A stretch of 64,000 nt of DNA, taken from positions 200,058,510 to 200,122,509 of the forward strand of contig CM067081.1 in the NCBI GenBank assembly GCA_034008185.1, given 5' to 3'. The notes beneath the pieces are model-generated. The model did not search any database. It saw nothing but the letters and a program-made list of their open reading frames with translations, and had not been told where the DNA came from. This document shows, one piece after another, positions 1-11,600 of the stretch; the first letter of the stretch is position 1; every line of letters starts with the position of its first letter. A program made the position numbers and the translations under genes. This DNA comes from Gorsachius magnificus (taxonomy: Eukaryota > Chordata > Aves > Pelecaniformes > Ardeidae).

Positions 1-1759
1 AATAAAAGTGATTTCAGCCATTGTAATCTTACTACCACTTCATTTTCTTCAGCTCTTGGGTGAGAGAGCAGAATTACTAGATATGTTATTTTAGTGGCTA
101 CACTCATCCTGTTATGTCACTACATTCTCATTGTTTAAAACAGTTTTATGATGAGTGACTTATTTATAGTTTCCCACATTAAGTTTTTTATTAAGTGGCA
201 CGCTAAAGTAGCAAGAAAAATTCGTATCAAATAAACCTCCATTTTTAATTGTTTGCTGCATCTGCTCTAATTTCTGACTGCTATTTTGTTTAATAGAATA
301 CTGAGATTCTTGAGATCTTTTGTGAAATTAACATCTTACTAGAGAAATTACTCCCTGAACCAAACCCACCTAGAATAAATTCCATCATGCTCTGCCCTTC
401 CTACCTATACACCTGGAGCCTGAATACCACTTTGTATATCTGATTCCTGTTCTTGCATTACAGGTATTATTCATTTTCTGATTATTCCCCTAGTCCTCCC
501 AAACACTCATTTTTGCACTATCCCATTTCCATGATCCGTGCTGTTCAGCTTATCCATTTTCAGATAAGACCAATATTAGTGCCAGGTACTGTTCCTTCAC
601 AGGTGCTTTTTCTCCCCAGCTGCTTACTTAGGTGTGATACTGGGTTTTTTAGAATTTGTCCTTAGGGTCCTTAGTGTGTTAATCACTTGAACTCACTCAA
701 GCATTTACAGTGGAAAAGCCCCGAACCATTCTGCGTGGTGGATAGCAGAGCAGAAGCCACCGGAGCACACACAGTCACAGGGTTCCTCATTCACCAACCA
801 GCAATTCTGGTGCATAACAGTATGGCAATGAAGAAGAATCACATCACTGTCCAAACAAATGAAGTCCAGTCATATCATGTGGATACATTCCTAGCAGAAC
901 GAGGACATCAAGTCCTGATAAGGTCGGAATGCTATTAAAGGGAAAATGCTTAGCCAGTATACGAAACTTAGTTGCTAGAGTAGAGAAGCAGTAACCGCAA
1001 GCAGGATAAGATGACAACAATGAAATAACCAATGAGTGAGTTGGAGGCTTATATGCTTGTCGGATAGATAGTAGTATGTATGAATCAGAAATCAGAAAAG
1101 TTTACGTGATCGTGTGTATGGGGCTTGGAAGAATATAAAAGCTGTATGCAAAGGTATAATAAATGGCTTCCTGGAGATCATATTGGTCGGTGTCAGGAGT
1201 CCGGTCTTCCACAATATCACATGTACGTGTGGGAGTACATTCTCATAGAACTGCTAGAAAAGTTCATCTGTGTCCCAAACTGGGACAGAAAAGCCCAAAT
1301 CCAAATGAAATGGGTGTTATTTATCACTAAAAAGTTGACAGGGTGGATTGCCATATCTTCATGAGCAACCAGTATGGTGCCAACCAGTGAAGTACCTAAC
1401 AGCACTGTAGTGAAAGTCTGTACTTTGATTGAGCACTGCAGTTTATTCAAATGTGGCAAAGTTGGCTGAAATAGTAGCTAGATAATGCAGACTTTAAGCA
1501 CCTTGAGGAATTTTATGGTGCACATGTACCTGTATTTTTCTGAAACAAAGTACCAAAAAACCTACATTAGTTACAGAGGTTACCAATACTTCATGGCTGT
1601 GAAGTAATTAGGTAAGATCTATTTCCCTAGAAAAAGAGTTGGCAATGTTCTTGTCCATCCTATCTATGGAAGCAGAACTCCTGCATGAACTATCCCTTGA
1701 ACTATTCCATGATTTTTTTCTCAGAAGGAAGTAGTTAGTTCACGAGAGCCTGTACTTAA
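1..1759. other. Unassigned AT-rich DNA
   Basis: I see no recognisable gene, transposon or RNA here. Several short ORFs (for example 453-665, 687-938, 1125-1364) have no motif, no family resemblance and no supporting partner ORF, so I do not call them. The stretch reads as ordinary intergenic or intronic vertebrate DNA. Confidence 0.5.
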
Positions 1760-2348
1760 CTAATATGTATGTAAAGCAGATGACCAGGAGACTATGTCTG
1801 GGAATGAATCCAGAACTAGATCTTTTAGCAGAATAGGGGTGCACCTAAAAAAGATGTCTGTGCCTTCCTCAAATCCTCCATGCTTCTTTTCAATTAAACT
1901 ATGCTCTGACAATCCACAAACAGGCAGAAGAAGGTTTAATGAAACATTTGGCAGTTGCAGGATGGTAGTAGCCTGAGCATTTGGCAAGCTGAAAGCAAGG
2001 TAACACTGCTTACAATGCTATTTGTATGCCAGTGTGGTCAACACCATCTGTACCCCTGTTACCTGCTGTGCCCAGCACAATATCTGGGTCAGAGTTTTCA
2101 CCAAAAGTGAAAAAAACCTCAATCCCTTCTAGTTTAGACACATCGTGCAGACAACTAGAAAATGTACCTGTCATTTCTGGGGCAGATACAAGCAAGCTCC
2201 TGACTGAACGTACACTGCCAATATAACAGAAGTGATATAGGAGAGAATTTGTTATAGGGTTACTGCCATAATTTTTACTTTCTGATAAAAACAAAATCAA
2301 TTCTCTCACTTCCCCCTCTCTGCAATTATTGTGCTTAAAAGGCAGCAT
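1760..2348 (-). pseudogene. Gene-like minus-strand ORF pair, unidentified
   Basis: Two successive minus-strand ORFs (2348-2010, 112 codons; 1987-1760, 75 codons) have a protein-like composition with mixed charged and hydrophobic residues. The first has a splice-acceptor-like site just above 2214 (pyrimidine-rich, ending CAG) and a donor-like CAG|GTAACA at 2063/2062. The second has an acceptor-like CTTTCAG at about 1989. The phases of the two pieces do not fit when these sites are used, so a clean spliced gene is not shown. I do not recognise the protein. It could be a decayed gene fragment, an old repeat, an lncRNA exon, or chance. The solo LTR starts about 310 bases further on. Confidence 0.15.
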
Positions 2349-2661
2349 GAAATATCAGCTTTGGTAGTCAAAACACAAACTGCTACAGTCTTTCAAGATC
2401 TTAGGCCCTATTTGCAAGAGTATATAACGGTGGATTCATATACTACCAAATCCTATTCAAAACCTATCTAAATTTCCCTGCAGTTTAAGCTAATGGGGGA
2501 AATTATTCTTTGATATGTTTCACTTTGATGGTACCATACATCAAAACCTCACTAATCTGCATTCCACTTACTTCTGCATTGTATGAGTTGCCCAAAACTC
2601 CCTTCAGCTTCTTCAAGTCTCTCCTTTAAAGACTGAATACAAAAAATTGAAAGCAGTTGTC
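2349..2661. other. Unassigned spacer
   Basis: AT-rich DNA between the gene-like ORFs and the solo LTR. Nothing recognisable is seen. Confidence 0.5.
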
Positions 2662-3258
2662 TGTTGTGGTTTAACAGCAGCTGGCAACTAAACCCCACAC
2701 AGCTGTTTGCTCACTCCCTCTGTGGTGGGATGGGGGAGAGAATCGGAAGGGTAAAAGTGAGAAAACTCGTGGGTTGAGATAAAGACAGTTTAATAGGGAA
2801 AGAAAAAGCTGCGCATGCAAACAAAGCAAACCAAGGAATCCATTCACTGCTTCCCATTGTCAGGCAGGAGTTCAGCCGTCTCCAGGAAAGCAAGGCTCCA
2901 TCACGCATCATGGTGACTTGGGATGACAAACGCCATCACTACAAACTTCCCCTCCTTCCTCCTTATTCCCCCAGCTTTATGTGCTGAGCAGGACGTCGTA
3001 TGGTCTGGGATACCCCTTTGGTCAGTTGGGGTCAGCTGTCCTGGATGTGTCACCTCCCAGCTTCTTGTGCAACCCCAGCCTCCTTGCTGGTGGGGTGGAG
3101 TGTGAGAAGCAGAAAAGGCCTTGGCACTGTGTAAGCCCTGCTCAGCAATAATGAAAACAGACCTGTGGTATCAACAGTGTTTTCAGCAGAAATCTAAAAC
3201 ATAGCCCATACTAGCTACTATGAAGAAAATTAACTCTATCCCAGCCAAACCCAGCACA
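2662..3258 (-). mobile_element. Solo ERVL-type LTR, minus strand
   Basis: This is a 597-bp solo long terminal repeat. On the minus strand it begins TGTGCTGGGTTTGGCTGGGA and ends GGTTTAAC-complement...ACA, giving TG...CA termini. It aligns with the 5' LTR of the provirus at 24211: both share the GCTGGGAnAGAGTTAATTTTC start, the region around the ATTAAA polyadenylation-type signal (complement near 2784-2792), the GAGAATCxGAAG block and the GGTTAAACCACA-like end. The flanking 5-mers are TTGTC (2657-2661) and TTGTT (3259-3263), a 4/5 match that fits a 5-bp target duplication. No internal retroviral sequence lies beside it, so it is a solo LTR left by recombination between two LTRs. It probably no longer drives transcription, but could contain old promoter sites. 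Confidence 0.85.
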
Positions 3259-3499
3259 TTGTTATAATAAAAAGATGACTTTTTTTAGGCTGTGTTCCAG
3301 TATGCATATAAACACTACCATACTTACTTCTGGAACACCCCAGCAACGATGGGATAATTATGAGGAAGAATGACAGGTTTTGCTCACCTGTGTGTTTCCC
3401 AGTACGACCCCTTTTTTCTCTAGGTGTCTTCTTGATTGTAAACTTCTCAGGGCAGAAATCATGATAGCACACATCATATGTTTTGGTAGCACTTAACTA

Positions 3500-3770
3500 A
3501 AGAATAACAAAATCACAGATAATTATAGCCAAACTACAACCGTTAAAATGAATTAATGAAACATTTGTAGATTAACTACCCTCTGGCTTTCATTATTTAT
3601 TCACTTTGATGCTAATTTGCAAAATTCTTTAATTCACCATAGCTCTCCCTATCATTAATGCAAATTAACAAGGTTCTACTATAATGCAGATATTATTATC
3701 TTCCCTTGCATAAATGCACACAGTTCTCTAATTAAAACATGCTGTATTTTTTAAAATCAGATTACCAGGT
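3500..3770. promoter_or_regulatory. ATTA/octamer-rich candidate enhancer
   Basis: A dense run of ATTA/TAAT homeodomain-type cores is seen here, with a perfect POU octamer ATGCAAAT at 3658-3665 and a near-octamer (ATTTGCAAA) about 45 bases upstream, near 3615. The texture, unique AT-rich sequence with clustered developmental factor sites, resembles conserved noncoding elements. This is inference from composition only; conservation cannot be checked here. Confidence 0.2.
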
Positions 3771-4002
3771 ATAATGGAAACAGAAAACATGAACAAAGTA
3801 TTTAGCTGTTTAGATAAAAACTAGGAGTATGGAAAATGACAGAGGTCATTCTTTTTATGTTAAATAAAAATTAGACAAATGAAAGAGAGAAATTTTAGTG
3901 AGAAGGTAGGAGTAAATGTTGCCTTTCAGAAGCACTGCATTCATACATATCCATTGAGGACCAGATGTTCTGTGATTTGATGATTAACAAACCACCAGCT
4001 AC

Positions 4003-5004
4003 TTGGGTAACAAATGGGGGGAGCTGGAAGCCATTGTACAGCAGGATGGCTATGATGTAGTCGCCATCACAGAAATGTGGTGGGATGCCTCCCATGACTG
4101 GAGTGCTGCGATGGATGGCTACAAACGCTTCAGAAGGCACAGGCAAGGAAGGAGAGGCGGCGGGGTGGCTCTGTATGTTAGGGAGTGTTTTGATTGTACA
4201 GAGCTTGACGCTTGTGGTGAGGAAGAATGCTTATGGGTGAGGACGAGGGGGGGAGGCCAACAGAAAAGATATCCTATTGGGAGTCTGTTACAGACCACCC
4301 GACCAGGATGAGGATGATGACGAAGTATTCTACAAGCGGTTGGCAGGAGTCTCTCAGTCACAAGCTCTTGTTCTCGTGGGCGACTTCAACTTCCCAGACA
4401 TCTGCCTGAAATACAACGCAGCAGAAAGGAAACAGTCCAGAAGGTTCCTGCAATGTGTGGAAGATAACTTCCTGACACAGCTGGTAAGTGAGCCTACCAG
4501 GGGAAGCGCCCTGCTTGACCTCCTGTTCACTAACAGAGAAGGACTGGTGGGAGAGGTGGTGGTCGGAAATCATCTAGGTCTTAGTGATCATGAAATGGTA
4601 GAGTTTTCGATTTTGGTGAGGTAAGGAAGGGGGTCAGCAAGACCGCCACCATGGATTTCCGGAGGGCAGACTTTGACCTGCTCAGAACGCTGGTTGGGAG
4701 AGTCCCTTGGGAGATAGTCCTGAAGGGCAAAGGGGTCCAAGAAGGCTGGGTATTTTTCAAGGAAGAAGTCTTAAAAGCACAGGAGCAGGCTGTCCCCATG
4801 TGCCGTAAGACGAATCGGCGGGGAAGACGACCGGCCTGGCTGGACAGAGGTCTACTACTGCGACTAAGGAAAGAAAGGAGAGCTTACCAGCTCTGGAAGA
4901 GGGGCAGGCAACCCAAGAAGAGTACAGAGATCTTGTCAGGTGATGCAGAGAGGAAATTAGAAAGGCTTAAGCCCAGCTGGAATTTAACCTGGCCACTGTT
5001 GTAA
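4003..5004 (+). pseudogene. CR1 ORF2, endonuclease part, broken
   Basis: This codes for the apurinic-type (APE/exonuclease III fold) endonuclease that nicks target DNA to prime CR1 reverse transcription. Visible motifs are the AITEMWW block with the metal-binding Glu (near 4065), LVGDFNFPD (near 4375-4395) and the C-terminal LSDHE containing the catalytic Asp-His pair (near 4580-4595). The first ATG (4003) has a good context. Compared with copy 2 the frame is broken by small indels near 4255, near 4612 and near 4900. In the aligned frame there is also a TGA at 4941-4943 (shared with copy 2) and a TAA just downstream (copy 2 has a lysine codon there). It cannot encode an active enzyme. The reading continues into the RT segment at 5076. 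Confidence 0.9.
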
Positions 5005-5075
5005 GGGATAATAAGAAGAGTTTTTATAAATATGTTAACAGCAAAAAGAGAGCCAGGGAGAACCTCCATCCTCTA

Positions 5076-6728
5076 GTGGATGCAAGGGGGAACATTGCCA
5101 CTAAAGACAAGGAAAAGGCTGAGATACTCAACGCCTTCTTTGCCTTGGTCTTTAATGGCCCGACAAGTTATCCCCAGGGTACCCAGCCGCCCGAGCTGGA
5201 AGATGGGGACAGAGAGTGGAATGAACCCCCCTTAATCCAGGAGGAAGCAGTCTTTGACCTGCTATGCCACCTGGACATCCACAAGTCTATGGGGCCGGAT
5301 GGGATCCACCCAAGAGTGCTGAAGGAGCTGGCAGAGGAGCTTGCCAAGCCACTCTTCATCATTTATCAGCAGTCCTGGTTAACAGGGGAGGTCCCAGATG
5401 ACTGGAGGTTGGCAAATGTGACGCCTCTCTTCAAGAAGGGCCGGAAGGAGGATCCGGGGAACTACAGATCTGTCAGCCTGACCTCAGTACTGGGGAAGAT
5501 TATGGAGAGGTTCATCTTGAGTGTGCTCACCAGGCACATGGAGGACAATCAGGGGATCAGGCCCAGTCAGCATGGGTTCACGAAAGGCAGGTCTTGCCTA
5601 ACCAACCTGATTTCCTTCTATGACCAGGTGACCCGCCTGGTAGACGAGGGAAAGGCTGTGGATGTTGTCTACCTGGACTTCAGCAAAGCCTTTGACACAG
5701 TCTCCCATAGCATTCTCGTGGAGAAGCTGGCAGTTCATGGCCTAGATGGACATACTCTTCACTGGGTTAAAAACTGGCTGGGTGGCCGAGCCCAGAGAGT
5801 CGTGGTGAATGGAGCTAAGTCCAGTTGGTGGCCAGTCACAAGCGGTGTCCCCCAGGGCTCAGTTCTAGGGCCAGTCTTGTTTAATATCTTTATCAATGAC
5901 CTGGATGAGGAGATTGAGTGTGTCCTCAGTGAATTTGCAGACGACACCAAACTGGGTGGGAGTGTTGATCTGCTTGAGGGAGGAGGGCTCTGCAGAGAGA
6001 CCTGGACAGGCTGGATCGATGGGCCGAGGCCAACTGGATGAGCTTCAATAAGGCCAAGTGCCGGGTCCTGCACTTTGGTCACAGCATCCCCATGCAGCAC
6101 TACAGACTTGGGGAAGAGTGGCTGGAAAGCTGCCTGGTGGAAAAAGACCTGGGGGTACTGGTTGACAGCCGGCTGAATATGAGCCAGCAGTGTGCCCAGG
6201 TGGCCAAGAAGGCCAATGGCATCCTGGCTTGTATCAGGAATAGTGTGGCCAGCAGGAGCAGGGAAGTGATCGTGCCCCTGTACTCGGTGCTGGTGAGGCC
6301 GCACCTCGAATACTGTGTTCAGTTTTGGGCCCCTCACTACAAGAAAGATGTTGCCTTGCTGGAACAGGTCCAGAGGAGAGCAACCAAGCTGGTGAGGGGT
6401 CTGGAACACAAGTCATACGGGGAACGGCTGAGGGAACTGGGGTTATTTAGTCTGGAGGAGGCTGAGGGGAGACCTGATCGCCCTCTACAACTGCCTGACA
6501 GGAGGCTGTAGTGAGGTGGGGGTTGGTCTCTTCTCCCTGGTAACAGATGATAGGACGAGGGGGAATAGTTTGAAGCTGCGCCAGGGCAGGTTTAGGCTAG
6601 ACATTAGGAAAAACTTCTTCACTGAGAGGGTTGTCAGGCTCTGGAATGGGCTGCCCAGGGAGGTGGTGGAGTCCTCATCCCTGGGGTTTAAAAGAAGGAT
6701 AGATGAGGTTCTTAGGGACATGGTTTAG
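5076..6728 (+). pseudogene. CR1 ORF2, reverse transcriptase part, broken
   Basis: This is the RT half of ORF2, which copies CR1 RNA at the nicked target. The first ORF (5076-6041, 321 codons) holds the RT blocks in order: [34 protein letters not shown], motif [14 protein letters not shown], motif [12 protein letters not shown] and motif C FADD at 5934-5945, which carries the catalytic aspartates. A one-base loss near 5980, relative to copy 2, shifts the frame. The C-terminal region continues in 6038-6511, shifts again near 6465, and resumes in 6516-6728, ending at TAG. The key catalytic residues are still present, so the breaks are recent decay in an otherwise well-preserved copy. Confidence 0.92.
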
Positions 6729-6809
6729 TGGTGGGATGGCAGGGTTAGGTCAAAGGTTGGACTCGATGATCTTAAAGGTCTTTTCCAACCAAAGTGATTC
6801 TATGATTCC

Positions 6810-8291
6810 ATACTTGTAGATAGATTAATCAGTTGTATATTACATACAGTAAGTTAAGTTGTAGAAGTGAAAAACAGAAAATGAACACCACTTTATAACT
6901 TTTAATATAAAATATATAATTTTTCCTCCTTATCCTTCTAGTTGCTCTTTTATTATAACATACAAGATTTTTTTACTCATTGATGCCAAAGATTACTGTG
7001 TTGTTGCTCAATAACAGCTTTTTAAAATAAGAAGTGTTCTAAGACAAAATTCTACATTCACAATAGAAATGTAAGAAACATTAAATGGGCAATCAAAATA
7101 TTAATAAGCGATTCTCCTTTCTTCATCCTTTTGTTTTTATGTTCAATAGTTTCCTTTTTCAGTGTCTTTCTGAATTTCAGACATGCATAGCTTAACAGAT
7201 GATTCTGCTTTTAGATAGAGATGAAGTTTGTCATGTCACAACATTTGGAAGGTACACACTGAAAAGTGATATCAAGCTCAGCCATTCTATCTTTCATTTA
7301 TATTGGCTTGACTTTTGTTGCATTTTCTGGTATTTGGGAGGAAAAAAAAAGAGTTGTAAAGTCTTACCATTTTCACAGTTGGACTTGTTACACTACCACT
7401 CTCATCAAGATTAACTGAAGAGAACTGCAACAGATCTGTCCCTTAAGAAGTTTCCCTCATCAGGTGTCTTCTGCTATTATGTTAGTTCACGTTCAAGTTC
7501 ATACTTTTGCTCAGCTGCGGAACAAAGTGACTGGATCCTCAAACAGATATTCTGTCAAGGGACAGCAGCAGAGGCTGGCTTGAGTTGGAGTCCCACCCCT
7601 ACAGGCTGTCTGGATGCAACAAGCAGTTGACTGGTGCAACATGACTTGCCCATTCTCCCTCAGACCTGGCCAACCTGTATTACACATATCTTGCTTTTGC
7701 TACTTTTCCAGGCCATGTGTGATGTGCCAGCAGGATCTGGATTTTCTTACTCATTTTTTGGACTCTTTCTGAAAAAAATTAACTCATTCACCTTGTTGAA
7801 GTTTTCTGCCATCTTTTGCATCTCTGATCCTTAGCCTTTCCATTTCTATTCCACAGCATGGTCAGCCCCCTAACGAGGAAGAACAGCAGAGTGCTGAGGC
7901 CAGACAAGGAAGACTGTATAGGCAACATAAAATACTTCCTAGAGGGAGATCTTAACTGCTTATAAAAGAGGAGGGAAGGGGGGAACAAAAGAGAAAAGAA
8001 CTGTAACACAAAAGATGAACACTATTTTTAGGATGAAAAATTGAATTCTCCAGGATAGACCTGGTCCCAGAAAATAAAGTTCTCCCTCGCCACAGGACAC
8101 ACATAGCACAAAATGGAGGGGAGGCAGGAAGCTGAAGAAAAATAGAGGAACTACTGGTTGAATTAAAAGAGGGAGAGGAAAGAAAGGAGTGATTGACCAT
8201 GGAAGAAAAAGGGGAGGATATGAATAAGGAAACTGCAGTGGGGGGTGGTCTTTGTAGCAGTGGAAGTTAAGCCTACAGAGTCGGTACTTAC
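6810..8291. other. Unassigned DNA
   Basis: AT-rich, with no recognisable element. The overlapping minus-strand ORFs around 7788-8304 are pyrimidine-rich shadows with no motif and are not called. Confidence 0.5.
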
Positions 8292-8537
8292 GTGTATGAC
8301 ACATCTTGCTGCAAGTTTATGTATGTTCGCATAAGCTCTTTTTCCTCTTTTCCTCTTCCTGGCTGCAGAAATGACAGGCCATGCGGGTCTACAGTAATGC
8401 ACTCTGTACTCTATATATGCACCTACAAAGTTGTGCAGAGTTGCTAGCCAGATGTAGGATGTACTGATAGCTGTATATATCTTCACAGCCATAGAGGATT
8501 TCAGGTGAGCATCATTATATGAATCTGATTTGTGGCC
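8292..8537 (-). other. Candidate coding exon, 82 codons, unidentified
   Basis: On the minus strand an acceptor-like site (CCCTGGATATACAG, ending at 8538) is followed by 246 bases open in one frame and then a strong donor, CAC|GTAAGTACC (8292/8291). The length is exactly 82 codons and the exon is phase 0 at both ends. The predicted peptide has a hydrophobic/aromatic middle (around IWLATLHNFVGAY) and a basic stretch ARKRKRGKRAY towards its end. I do not recognise it, and no partner exon was found. The surrounding ORF continues past both splice sites (8163-8558), so chance remains possible. It may also be an lncRNA exon. Confidence 0.25.
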
Positions 8538-8608
8538 CTGTATATCCAGGGAAAGCATAACAAGTTAATCCTTTTTTTGCCACCTAATCAGGGATACTGG
8601 ATATGTGT

Positions 8609-8656
8609 GATGATGTCGCATACCTAGATGCTGATGATGTCACATGCCTGGATGCT
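8609..8656. repeat. 24-bp tandem repeat, two copies
   Basis: Two adjacent 24-bp units, GATGATGTCGCATACCTAGA+TGCT and GATGATGTCACATGCCTGGA+TGCT, differ at three positions. A partial third unit (GATGATCCAGAT) follows. Each unit contains a TGATGTC(A/G) half-site resembling a CRE/AP-1 core. Confidence 0.8.
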
Positions 8657-11600
8657 GATGATCCAGATATGAGCTGTGGCTGTCTGCCTGCTAGAAACAC
8701 CCACCAAAGTGTGAATCAAAGCTAGGTATCTGCCTGATAAGATGGTATTGGGCTCAAAAAGCTGGGGTCAGCTCAGGCACACAGTGTCAATACAACTTAA
8801 GGCACCAGGGTGGTTTCAGGCCTGAAAATGGCTGCTTATCCTAGCAACAACTTTTAACTAAGGTTTTTATCTTTTGTATGGGAAGTGAGGAAGTTGAGTG
8901 ATAACAGAATAGAAGTAGAGATGCCTCATGTAGTAAAACAATTTTGGTATGGGACACAATGATCTGGGTTGAGGTAAAGCCTGCAGAAATGCATTGTACT
9001 AAAGCTAATTTCTGTTTCCTGGAGAAAAAATATAATAGAAGAAACCACAACTTCCTACTGGAAGACAAAAAAGTTTATGATATTAGTTCAATGAGGAAAA
9101 AAACTCTGAGACACTGTCCCGTACTAGGTAGAACCTGAGGACTTTAAAGTCTGATGACAGGAAAGTGCCATATAACAGCAAGCTTGCAAAGGCAACACCA
9201 AAAGGATACAAGCCTGGAGCTTCTACTCCAGGCTTTTGCACCCTCATAAACAAAATAAGCAGACACATCAGCCTATGTAAATAGATGCCACATGACTGGT
9301 ATGTTATCCAGTGGTGTGTTGAATGTAGGTGGACTACACTAGCAATAGTAATCATGGGAATTAGAACTGAGTGTGATATATGAGAAAAAAAGCAAGCAGG
9401 TGGGAGGTCAAATAATTTCTGTATTTGTGGAAAGGGTTGTGGTCCTTTGTCAGAGAGTTTCTGCAAATGACAAACAGTGAAAGGTATTTTATGGGATAGA
9501 TAACACCAGTTATGAAGAACTCAAAGAGAGTAAATTCTTTTTGACAGTGGAAAAATATGACTGTATGCCAATTAGTGTATTCCCAAATTTTAGGACCACT
9601 TAGAACTGAAAACTGAATGTTGTGATTTAAGCCCATCTCTGCCATCTGCAGAACTAAGAGCTGAATTTTTCTGCTCTAAAATATTTTCTGAAATGCTTTA
9701 GTGGAAAAGAGAGAATCTCCTATTCTAGGAAAAAAGATATTCAAATAAAAATGTAACATTTCTAACCTGATTTCTTTTTAAATTAAAAAAAAAAGTCATA
9801 GACAATCTCTCACTATAAGAACAGCTTCCAAAATGGTGGACCTCTGTTACGTAGAAAATTTACTTATGTTTATATATTATCTTTCCATTTGCAATTTAAT
9901 TTATAAAATGTTTTGTTGTCTTCCTCTTTTCATTTTTTTTTATCCTTCATGAGGTAACCACAAAATTTAAATTTCATTTAAAATAGAATCTGTGTTAGAG
10001 TGGCAAGGACCCCCAACCTGCAGCTCACAAATGAAGACAGAAAGGTGAAAGGGTATTACGTTTCTCCAAATGTGTGGTTGTTACTTGTATGTACCCTGTA
10101 GGGCTTCTCAGTGGATGTCAGTCAGCAGCCTGCTATTGGTATAAGTGGAGCTGCACTAATTTATGCCCACAGAGAATCAAGTTCACAATGTGTTAAATGT
10201 ACTGGATTGGGAATGAATGTGGTATTAGATTTGAATTCCAAATGAGAGCAGCATCAATTTTTTCTTTCTTATCTGACAATTGGAAAGTTGGAGACATTGT
10301 ATGTGAAAAAGAATAATGTTACACTTATTTTGAGCAGTTGACAGACATGGCTGGAAGTCTGATATGATTAATACCTCAATAATAGGGCTTCAGTAAGTTA
10401 GTCCCAATAGATTCCCAATGTAGAGAGAGTGCCAAGATACTACTAACAGTTAAGTGACTTTTATTAGATAACATATTCCATTTTTAGCTCTGTTTTACCA
10501 AGCAGCTTTCATAATGCATTAAAACCAAAAGAATTACGGAGGTCTCTTACATACAAGTGAGTGCAGAGGAGCTATTTTGCAAGGCTTGTGAATCCCATTT
10601 CCAACCAGAAAGAGTCTGAGGTTCCTACAAATTCCTCCTTGTATTCGTTTCCTTACCAAAACCTTGAGACTTTTTCCTTGAGATAAGTATTCAGATATGG
10701 GGGGTGGGGGTGGGGCTGGTGTGTGTCTTTCTTTTCTAGGGCACCTGCAGAGGTGCTGCCACACACCCAGTAGAGAAAAGCAAAAGTTCAATGCCCAGAA
10801 GCTCAGCTGCGAAGTAGGGACATCATGAAGTCCTCCTTCTTGTGTTTCCTTTCATGCCTGAAGCAGGAACATTCAGGACCCTTTCCTTGCCCTCACTGAA
10901 CTTAAGGTTTGTCTTTATACTGACAGAAATTCAAAACTTGTAGAAAGGGCTTGGCCGTGGATTCCTCCTTTCTGCATCAACCAGCAACTAGAGAGCAGCC
11001 CAACTTACATGACAGTATCATTCCAGGAATTATCCTTATCCAGAGAATACAGTTCCAGGAATAATTAATTATTGGAAATGTTATTTATTACTTGTTTTAC
11101 AGCAGCATTATGGATAGGCATGTTGGCTGTAGATCCAGAGCTTAGAGTTCAAGTCTTGCTCTGGCCTCGTGCCAAAGACCACCAGCAAGCAGCTCAGCCA
11201 TGAGAGGCTGTCCAGTTTTTCACACTGGAGACTCAGAGGCGGGAGCACAGGTGCTGACCACTCCATTTTTTTATGTGACTTTGCTTTGTAGCCTCATGTG
11301 CCTTTACTAGATGGGTTATCCAGGTTCATAAGTGCATAAAACAGAGATGTTCTGGCTGCGATAAGAACCTTATTGAACTGGGTGCTGTGCAGGCATGTTA
11401 TTAGAAACAGTCCCTGTCCAAGAAAGCTTTAGTCTAATTAGAGAAAATGGGGAGAAGAGGGAAGTATTTCATAGGACTTGTGAGATGAATGAGGAAAACT
11501 TTTAGGGGAAAATACAGGTGTTGAAGTGAAGGTAGGTAATCTGATGGCAACAGGGAGCAGTAGAGTGCAGCAGCACTTTGAATACTGTGCTCACTGGAGC

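Larger units (their letters stand above)
3999..6809 (+). mobile_element. CR1 non-LTR retrotransposon, copy 1, 5'-truncated
   Basis: About 2.8 kb of CR1 LINE. Homology to copy 2 (54986-59305, other strand) begins near 3999, just before the ORF2 methionine at 4003, and runs to the 3' tail ATTCTATGATTCC at about 6797-6809. ORF1 and the 5'UTR are missing, as expected when reverse transcription stops early. The order is endonuclease (4003 to about 4650), linker, reverse transcriptase (about 5230-5990), C-terminal region to 6728 and a short 3'UTR. Copies 1 and 2 are clearly of the same subfamily. No convincing target duplication is visible, which is usual for CR1. Confidence 0.95.

Noticed and set aside
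9083..9466. 127-codon minus-strand ORF
   Set aside because: No recognised domain, no clear splice borders and no partner ORF.
11120..11200. tRNA-like B box
   Set aside because: AGAGTTCAAGTCTTGCT is a weak match, with no cloverleaf and no A box at the right distance.
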